Under the pieces are notes generated by a model. That model was given only the letters and a program-made list of their open reading frames with translations. It was not told the origin of the DNA and made no database searches. Shown here piece by piece: positions 57,900 through 64,000 of a stretch of DNA of 64,000 bases. Positions within the stretch are counted from its first letter, which is position 1. Each line of letters begins with the position of its first letter. Made by a program: the position numbers and the translations under genes. The stretch is taken from NCBI GenBank assembly GCA_903970145.1, contig CAJCHO010000113.1, positions 37,457 through 101,456 on the forward strand, written 5' to 3'. Origin of the DNA: Mycobacteriaceae bacterium. Lineage in GTDB: Bacteria > Pseudomonadota > Gammaproteobacteria > Burkholderiales > Burkholderiaceae_D.

Positions 57900-60800
57900 A
57901 TGAAGACCCACGCCGTGCCCCAATTTGTACACCTGCGCGCCCACTCCGAGTACTCCATCTGGGATGGCATGCTGCGCATCCCGGATGTGGTCAAGCGCGC
58001 TGCCGAGGACGGGCAGGGCGCGCTCGCCCTGACTGATCTGGGCAACCTGTTTGGCCTCGTCAAGTTCTACCGCGAAGCACGCAGCAAGGGCGTCAAGCCG
58101 ATTGCCGGCTGCGATGTCTGGATTTCGCCCCCCGAGCGCGGCGCCGCCGGAGAACGCAATGCGACGCGCCTGTTGCTGCTGGTGCAAAACGCCAGCGGCT
58201 ATCGACGCCTGTGTGAGCTGCTTTCGCGCGCCTGGCTCGAGAACCAGGTGCGCGGTCGACCGGAGATCCGCTCGGAGTGGTTCGAAGATGGCGGATCGGA
58301 GGGCCTTTTGGCCCTCTCCGCCGCGCAGGCGGGAGACATCGGCATTGCCCTTGCCAACGACCAGCAGGAACTTGCCGTGCGGCTGGCCCGTCGCTGGGCC
58401 GAGCTTTTTCCGGGGCGCTTTTATATCGAGGTGCAACGTGCCGGTCACCCTGGCGCACCGGCCTATGTCAATCGCGCGGTGGCACTGGCAGCTGGTCTCG
58501 GTCTGCCGCTTGTCGCGACTCACCCTCTGCAGTTTCTTGATGAGAGCGAGTACCGGGCACACGAGGCACGGGTGTGCATTGCCGACGGCGAGGTGCTCGG
58601 CAACGCCCGCCGCGTGCGGCGCTTCACGCCCGAGCAGTATTTCAAGACCCAGCAACAAATGGCCGAGTTGTTCGCTGATCTGCCCTCGGCGCTTGCCAAC
58701 ACAGTCGAGATTGCCAAACGTTGCAATCTGACGCTTGATCTGGGCAAGCCGCGCCTGCCGCTGTTCCCGACTCCGCCAGGAATTTCGCTCGATGAGCTCC
58801 TGCTAAAGCAGGCCCGCGCGGGCCTCGAAGGGCGCCTTGCCCAGCTGTTCGCCGATCCGCAGCGGCGCGCCGACGAACTGCCGCGCTACTCCGAACGACT
58901 TGAATTCGAGGGCCAGACCATCATCAAGATGGGCTTCTCGGGATATTTCCTGATAGTTGCCGACTTCATCAATTGGGCCAAGAACAATGAGGTACCGGTC
59001 GGGCCCGGTCGCGGCTCGGGAGTTGGTTCGCTGGTCGCCTATTCGCTGGGAATCACCGACCTTGATCCGCTTGCATATAACCTGCTATTTGAGCGCTTTC
59101 TCAATCCTGAGCGCGTCTCGATGCCGGACTTTGACATCGACTTCTGTCAGGAAGGGCGCGATCGCGTCATCGAGTATGTACGCAATAAATATGGGGCCCA
59201 GTCGGTCGCCCAGATTGCGACCTTCGGCACGATGGCCGCAAAGGCGGCGATCCGCGACATTGGCCGAGTTCTTGATCTTTCATTCAATTTCGTCGACGGC
59301 ATTGCCAAGCTCATCCCGTTCAAGCCCGGAAAGCTCGTGACGATCGCCGACGCGCGGCGCGAAGAACCGCTGCTGCTTGAGCGCGAGAACGGCGAAGAAG
59401 AAGTGCGTGAGCTGCTCGAGATGGCCGAAGCCGTCGAGGGACTCACGCGCAATGTCGGTATGCACGCCGGCGGAGTTCTGATCGCCCCGGGTCGTCTGAC
59501 CGATTTTTCGCCGCTTTACGCCCAACAGGGGTCCGAGAGCATTGTCAGCCAGTACGACAAGGACGACGTCGAAGCGGCGGGCCTTGTGAAGTTCGACTTT
59601 CTCGGCCTGACCACGCTCACTATCCTCAAATGGGCCAGCGCCAGCATCCGCCGACTATATTCCGACGAGAGCGAATTCTCGCTGGAAAAAGTTGCGCTCG
59701 ACGACGCCGTTTCATATCAGCTCCTGCAGCGCGGCGAGACCGTCGCCGTATTCCAGTTGGAAAGTCGTGGCATGCAGGGCATGCTGCGTGACGCCCGTCC
59801 CAATCGCTTTGAGGACATCATTGCGCTGGTCGCCCTGTATCGACCCGGACCGATGGACCTGATTCCCGAATTCATCGCCCGACGCAAAGGCGAGAGTTTC
59901 GAGTTCCCCGATCCCCGGGTGCGGCCGGTGCTCGAAGAAACCTACGGCATCATGCTCTACCAGGAGCAGGTCATGCAGATGGCCCAGATCATTGGCGGCT
60001 ATTCGCTGGGTGGTGCCGACCTGCTGCGACGCGCGATGGGCAAGAAAAAAGCCGACGAGATGGCCGAGCATCGCGCCATCTTCGCTGCCGGTGCAGCAAA
60101 GAATGGTCTGGGTGCTGGCAAGGCCAACGAGCTGTTTGACCTGATGGAGAAGTTTGCCGGGTACGGCTTTAACAAGTCGCACGCGGCCGCCTATGCCCTG
60201 CTGGCCTATCACACGGCCTGGTTAAAGACCCACTACCCGGCCGAATTCATGGCCGCCAACTTGTCGGCTGCGCTCGACGATACCGACAAGATCAAGGTGC
60301 TCATCGAGGACAGCGTCAATGTCAGTGAACTCAAGATCCTGGCGCCCGACATCAACGTCTCGGATTACCACTTCACGCCCGTGCGCAGCGCTCCCGGGGA
60401 CAGCGGCAAGGTCGATGCGATCCGCTACGGTCTGGGTGCGGTACGGGGTACGGGCGCGGCCGCCATCGAAAGCATCGTCAAGGCGCGCACGGCGCAGCCG
60501 TTCGCGGACCTGTTCGACTTTTGTCGACGCATCGACAAGCGCATCGTCAATCGCCGCGTTGTCGAAGCTCTGATCCGGGCCGGCGCATTTGATGTGCTCG
60601 AATCTGATCGCGCCAGCCTGCTTGCCTCGGTGGCTCGGGCACTTGACTCGGCCGAACAGGCCGAAGCCAATGCGCACCAGGTGAGCCTGTTTGCCAGCCT
60701 GTCGACAGAAGCTGGTGGCAATCCCGACGGGATCGAGCTGGTGCGCGTGCGTCGCTGGACGCAAAAGCAGCAGCTCACCGAAGAAAAGGTTGCTCTGGGG

Positions 60801-61412
60801 TTTTACCTGTCCGGACATCTGTTTTCTGCCTATGCCCGCGAGGTGCGGCGCTTCGTGCGCAACCCGCTTGCGCAGTTGCAGGCCAGCCGCGAGCCGCAGT
60901 GGGTCGCCGGAATCATCTCGGGTATGCGGCCACAGATGACACGGCGCGGCCGCATGCTGATCGTGCGCCTGGATGACGGAACCGCCCAGGTCGAGGTGAC
61001 GGTATTCAACGAGCTCTACGAAGCGCAGCGCCAGCGCTTGCGCGAGGACGAACTCCTGATCGTGCAGGGCAATATTCGCAACGATGAATTCAGCGGTGGC
61101 CTGCGCGTGTCGGCCGACAGGATTCTCGATCTCGGCCAGGCGCGCAGCCAGTTTGCGCGAGCATTGCGTCTGACCATGAATGGCCAATCCGACGGCAAGC
61201 GGCTGCGCGAGATCCTTGCGCCGTTTCGCGTTGCCGAGCAGGCGAGTGGGGACGGCAAGGCCGGCTGCCCGGTGCTGATCTCGTATCACAATGGCGCCGC
61301 GCAGTGTGAGGTCGCTCTGGGTGCTGACTGGCGCGTCAATCCCGACGAGGCGCTCACCGGGCACCTCGCCGACTGGCTGACGGCGTCCAATGTGGAAATG
61401 CACTACACATGA
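57900..61412 (+). CDS. dnaE: DNA polymerase III alpha subunit
   Basis: An 1170-residue replicative polymerase, normal for DnaE. The PHP domain begins FVHLRAHSEYSIWDG. Catalytic aspartates sit in MPDFDIDFCQEGRDRVIEYV (D410, D412) with a third in KFDFLGL near 563. The helix-hairpin-helix region includes AYALLAYHTAWLK, and an OB domain (WVAGIISGMRPQMTRRGRM) lies in the C-terminal part before the tau-binding end. The beta-clamp-binding residues should be near QVSLFAS, around residue 930. ATG at 57900; an in-frame GTG at 57915 is also possible. The next gene overlaps its stop (ATGA). Confidence 0.98.
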   Translation: MKTHAVPQFVHLRAHSEYSIWDGMLRIPDVVKRAAEDGQGALALTDLGNLFGLVKFYREARSKGVKPIAGCDVWISPPERGAAGERNATRLLLLVQNASGYRRLCELLSRAWLENQVRGRPEIRSEWFEDGGSEGLLALSAAQAGDIGIALANDQQELAVRLARRWAELFPGRFYIEVQRAGHPGAPAYVNRAVALAAGLGLPLVATHPLQFLDESEYRAHEARVCIADGEVLGNARRVRRFTPEQYFKTQQQMAELFADLPSALANTVEIAKRCNLTLDLGKPRLPLFPTPPGISLDELLLKQARAGLEGRLAQLFADPQRRADELPRYSERLEFEGQTIIKMGFSGYFLIVADFINWAKNNEVPVGPGRGSGVGSLVAYSLGITDLDPLAYNLLFERFLNPERVSMPDFDIDFCQEGRDRVIEYVRNKYGAQSVAQIATFGTMAAKAAIRDIGRVLDLSFNFVDGIAKLIPFKPGKLVTIADARREEPLLLERENGEEEVRELLEMAEAVEGLTRNVGMHAGGVLIAPGRLTDFSPLYAQQGSESIVSQYDKDDVEAAGLVKFDFLGLTTLTILKWASASIRRLYSDESEFSLEKVALDDAVSYQLLQRGETVAVFQLESRGMQGMLRDARPNRFEDIIALVALYRPGPMDLIPEFIARRKGESFEFPDPRVRPVLEETYGIMLYQEQVMQMAQIIGGYSLGGADLLRRAMGKKKADEMAEHRAIFAAGAAKNGLGAGKANELFDLMEKFAGYGFNKSHAAAYALLAYHTAWLKTHYPAEFMAANLSAALDDTDKIKVLIEDSVNVSELKILAPDINVSDYHFTPVRSAPGDSGKVDAIRYGLGAVRGTGAAAIESIVKARTAQPFADLFDFCRRIDKRIVNRRVVEALIRAGAFDVLESDRASLLASVARALDSAEQAEANAHQVSLFASLSTEAGGNPDGIELVRVRRWTQKQQLTEEKVALGFYLSGHLFSAYAREVRRFVRNPLAQLQASREPQWVAGIISGMRPQMTRRGRMLIVRLDDGTAQVEVTVFNELYEAQRQRLREDELLIVQGNIRNDEFSGGLRVSADRILDLGQARSQFARALRLTMNGQSDGKRLREILAPFRVAEQASGDGKAGCPVLISYHNGAAQCEVALGADWRVNPDEALTGHLADWLTASNVEMHYT

Positions 61413-62575
61413 GCGAACAACCCGGTCCGCTCTACCTGCCGCCAGACGCCATCGATACCAGTGCGGTCCGGCGAATTCTCGTCATCATGCTGCGCCACCA
61501 CGGCGATGTGCTTCTGACATCTCCACTCATCGAGGTCCTGGCAAGGCAGCTCGGTCATGCCGAGCTTGATGTGCTGCTCTACAGCGATACGCGCGCGCTG
61601 CTCGAACACAACCCGCGCATTCATCGATTGCATCTGATTGAGCGCTCCTGGAAGCATGCCGGAGCATTTGCTCAGTTGCGTGGCGAACTGGGACTCTATC
61701 GCCGCCTGCGCGCCCGGCAATTCGATCTCGTCATCCACCTGTCGGATCACCGCCGCGGGGCGACGCTCGCGCGCCTGCTGCACCCGCGCTGGTCGGTCGC
61801 GCCCATGCTGCGTAATGCCGATGCTACCTGGAAGCGCAGCTTCACCCACTTCTATCCCAGCGGAGCTTCTGCTGGCTCCGGCAATCCCCTCTTGCGGCGA
61901 CACCGGGTCGAACAGAATCTGGACGCCCTGCGGCGCCTTGGCATCGTGATCGATGTGACCCCCGCGCTGTCGCTGGTGCCCGGACCCGAGGGCGAGCGCG
62001 AGGCTGCTGACTTCTGCGGCCAAGCCGGCATTATCGGCCCGTATGTCGTGGTACAGCCGACCTCGCGCTGGATGTTCAAGTGTTGGCCCATCGAGCAGAA
62101 TGCGACCTTGATCAAGCAGTTGCTCAGTCGCGGGCATACGGTGGTGCTCAGTTGCGCACCTGACGAGCGTGAACAGCAGATGCTGCAGGCGATTGTCGCG
62201 CGCGTGGGTGGCAAGCCGCCCGGTCTCAAGCTCGCGCATCAGGGGGCGACGCTGGGACGTCTGGCGGCCCTGATTCGCGACGCACGCCTGTTCATTGGCA
62301 TCGACTCAGCGCCAATGCATATCGCAGCAGCAATGGGTACACCGACGGTCGCTCTGTTTGGCCCTTCGGGCGAGACCAACTGGGGGCCATGGCGCGGCGA
62401 CGGCTTGCTGCAGTTCCAGGTGGTCACGCACGACGCTTTTGCATGTCGGCCGTGCGGTCAGGATGGCTGCGGCGGCGGCAAGGTCAGCGAATGTCTCACC
62501 AAGCTGCCCGTGTCGCGCGTACTCGCAGCAGTTGACGACGTGCTGGCATCGTCTGAACCACTTCTTGGCTGCTGA
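61409..62575 (+). CDS. Family 9 glycosyltransferase, LPS heptosyltransferase-like (WaaQ/RfaQ type)
   Basis: A 388-residue GT9 protein. RRILVIMLRHHGDVLLTSPLIEVL is the N-terminal signature of heptosyltransferases; YVVVQPTSRWMFKCWPIE and the C-terminal LFIGIDSAPMHIAAAMGTPTVALFGPSGETNW are typical of the WaaQ type, which adds heptose to the LPS inner core from ADP-heptose. The last 60 residues contain CRPCGQDGCGGGK. It starts within the dnaE stop and is followed by a WaaG-like gene and msbA, so it opens an LPS-assembly block. Confidence 0.9.
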   Translation: MSEQPGPLYLPPDAIDTSAVRRILVIMLRHHGDVLLTSPLIEVLARQLGHAELDVLLYSDTRALLEHNPRIHRLHLIERSWKHAGAFAQLRGELGLYRRLRARQFDLVIHLSDHRRGATLARLLHPRWSVAPMLRNADATWKRSFTHFYPSGASAGSGNPLLRRHRVEQNLDALRRLGIVIDVTPALSLVPGPEGEREAADFCGQAGIIGPYVVVQPTSRWMFKCWPIEQNATLIKQLLSRGHTVVLSCAPDEREQQMLQAIVARVGGKPPGLKLAHQGATLGRLAALIRDARLFIGIDSAPMHIAAAMGTPTVALFGPSGETNWGPWRGDGLLQFQVVTHDAFACRPCGQDGCGGGKVSECLTKLPVSRVLAAVDDVLASSEPLLGC

Positions 62576-63740
62576 TCTGAAGATCGCACTGGTTCGAGCC
62601 CGTTACAGCCCTTATGGTGGCGCCGAGCGCTTCGCCGCGCGCGCACTAGGGGCACTGTCCCGGCGCGCCGAAGTCAGTGTGATTGCCCGCAGCTGGACTG
62701 CACCGGGTGCCGATGCAGCGCCAGTCGATCTGGTGCGCTGCGACCCCTTTTATATTGGCAGCACGTGGCGCGACTGGTCGTTCGCACGCGCGGTGCAGCG
62801 CCTCGTTGCTAAGGGCCGATTCGATCTGGTGCAATGCCATGAGCGCATCCCGGGCCTTGATATTTACCGCGCTGGCGACGGTGTGCATGCCTCGTGGCTC
62901 GAGCGGCGCCGCGCCCAGGGGCGCTGGTGGGACAAGCTCGCGATTGCGCTCAACCCGCACCACTACTTCCTGATTTGGATAGAGCGCCGCATGTTCGAGA
63001 ATCCGCGACTTGGCGCGGTAATCTGTAACTCGCGCATGGTGATTGAAGAAATCAGTGAGCGCTTTGCCATCGACTCGCGCAAACTGCGTCTGATCGGGAA
63101 CGGCGTCGATCTGCAGCATTTTGACAGGCAGGCTGCCCGTGAGGCAGGCGAGGACGTGCGTGCCCGCCTTGGTATCGACGCGCAGGCCTGCGTCTGGCTA
63201 TTTGTTGGATCTGGATTTGCCCGTAAGGGTCTCGAGGTGGCGCTGCGTGCCTGCGCGGACTGCCCACCACAGGTTCACCTGATCGTAGTCGGCAGCGACA
63301 AGCACGCGCAGCGCTATGTCCGACTGGCGGACCGCCTGGGTCTGGCTGCGCGTTGTCACTTCGTCGGAGCGCAATCAGATCCGCTGCCCTACTACGGCGC
63401 AGCCGATGGCTTCATTCTGCCGAGTATCTACGACCCATTTCCGAACGCCGTGCTCGAGGCGCTTGCCTGCGGATTGCCGGCGTTGACCACAAGCGCCTGC
63501 GGCGCCAAGGAGGTGATCGAGCACGGCGTGAATGGCTGGATCGTTGAGGCTGGCGACCCTGTTGCGACCGGCACTTTCATGCAGCAGCTCTACCGTGAGG
63601 CGAGCGACGCGCTGCGGACGGAGGGGCGCCGCCATGCCGCGCGCGCCAGTGTCGCCGGACATGGCATCGAGCGCGTAGCCACTGAACTATTGCTGCTCTA
63701 TGAGGAGCTTGTGTCCGAGCGTGCGGCGGGCCGTCGCTGA
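62565..63740 (+). CDS. Family 4 glycosyltransferase, WaaG-like
   Basis: About 391 residues of a GT-B glycosyltransferase. KIALVRARYSPYGGAERFAARAL matches the N-terminus of WaaG-type core glycosyltransferases; the donor domain has LIGNGVDLQHF, FVGSGFARKGLEVALRA and the EX7E region in PSIYDPFPNAVLEALACGLPALTT. It probably adds a hexose to the LPS core. The start is uncertain: TTG at 62565 gives MAADLKIAL and overlaps the heptosyltransferase by 11 bp, but has no clear ribosome-binding site; the frame stays open upstream without protein-like sequence. Confidence 0.88.
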   Translation: MAADLKIALVRARYSPYGGAERFAARALGALSRRAEVSVIARSWTAPGADAAPVDLVRCDPFYIGSTWRDWSFARAVQRLVAKGRFDLVQCHERIPGLDIYRAGDGVHASWLERRRAQGRWWDKLAIALNPHHYFLIWIERRMFENPRLGAVICNSRMVIEEISERFAIDSRKLRLIGNGVDLQHFDRQAAREAGEDVRARLGIDAQACVWLFVGSGFARKGLEVALRACADCPPQVHLIVVGSDKHAQRYVRLADRLGLAARCHFVGAQSDPLPYYGAADGFILPSIYDPFPNAVLEALACGLPALTTSACGAKEVIEHGVNGWIVEAGDPVATGTFMQQLYREASDALRTEGRRHAARASVAGHGIERVATELLLLYEELVSERAAGRR

Positions 63741-63799
63741 GTCCGCCAATGTTAGAATTGACGTTTTAGCGCGGCATCTCGCGCACCTCGATTGCCACC

Positions 63800-64000
63800 A
63801 TGGCGCAGATTAACCAAGCCAACAGTCCGGGCGCAAAGGCTGACCCGGACAAAGAGCGCCCGGCGCGCAGCGCCTCCCGCATGCAGATTTTTGGGCGCCT
63901 GCTCGGTTATGTCCGTCCCTACTGGATGATTTTTGCGGCGGGCACCGCGTGTGCCGTGATCGGCTCGACTACCGATGCCGCCCTCATGCGCCTGCTCAAG
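63800..64000 (+). CDS. msbA: Lipid A export ABC transporter MsbA, N-terminal part
   Basis: The first 67 codons are in the window and no stop is reached. After a polar lead of about 25 residues comes RLLGYVRPYWMIFAAGTACAVIGSTTDAALMRLLK, the first membrane helix of MsbA-type exporters, which flip lipid A-core across the inner membrane at ATP expense. The neighbouring LPS-core glycosyltransferases support this identification. The nucleotide-binding domain is beyond the edge, so other exporters of this fold are not excluded. Confidence 0.75.
   Translation, partial: MAQINQANSPGAKADPDKERPARSASRMQIFGRLLGYVRPYWMIFAAGTACAVIGSTTDAALMRLLK

Overview
This 64 kb window comes from a GC-rich bacterial chromosome that is probably betaproteobacterial (Burkholderiales-like). 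The clues are the rpsU-yqeY-dnaG-rpoD macromolecular-synthesis cluster, a sigma-70 with a long Lys/Ala/Pro-rich N-terminal tail, and the mix of MdtABC-type RND pump, GluQ, TrhO, DnaE and LPS-core genes. The placement rests on gene content and protein character, not on a search. Genes are dense, with many 4-bp ATGA, GTGA or TTGA overlaps and many GTG or TTG starts. I see no insertion sequence, prophage, integrase or CRISPR array. Both ends cut genes: an acyl-CoA carboxylase beta subunit on the left and msbA on the right.

Layout. 1-5.8 kb: two divergent acyl-CoA catabolism operons (SDR plus carboxyltransferase leftward; thiolase, FadB-like fusion and PaaG-like hydratase rightward) around a perfect 18-bp palindrome. 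6.1-15.4 kb: a complete tripartite RND efflux operon with two different inner-membrane pumps. 15.5-19.1 kb: a protease-less Lon-type AAA+ ATPase, a small secreted protein and a KimA-like permease. 19.3-23.7 kb: ridA, recG, an FAH-family hydrolase and an orphan TRAP-type binding protein. 23.7-29.4 kb: rpsU, yqeY, dnaG, rpoD and a CAU-anticodon tRNA that looks like tRNA-Ile2. 29.5-33.8 kb: an outer-membrane barrel, a 674-bp non-coding stretch, and a response regulator / histidine kinase / diguanylate cyclase set.

33.8-51.2 kb is the main accessory region: a putrescine/agmatine/GABA catabolic island. It holds gabT, a cupin, an agmatinase-type ureohydrolase, puuB, a MocR/PdxR-type regulator, ald, puuD, puuA, a SpuC-like aminotransferase, puuC, a large TonB-dependent receptor, a small two-gene unit with a GIY-YIG-like protein, and an omega-amino-acid:pyruvate aminotransferase. 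The logic is coherent. Agmatine or guanidino compounds are opened to putrescine-like amines. These are then either gamma-glutamylated and oxidised (PuuA, PuuB, PuuC, PuuD) or directly transaminated (SpuC), and GABA is passed on by GabT. Alanine dehydrogenase can regenerate the pyruvate used by the pyruvate-dependent aminotransferases. No inner-membrane polyamine importer is visible, but a TonB receptor is.

51.3-64 kb: rhlE, a CoA-binding protein with gluQ, a membrane PAS/GGDEF protein with a degenerate GGDEF motif, trhO, dnaE, and the start of an LPS block (a family 9 heptosyltransferase, a WaaG-like glycosyltransferase, msbA).
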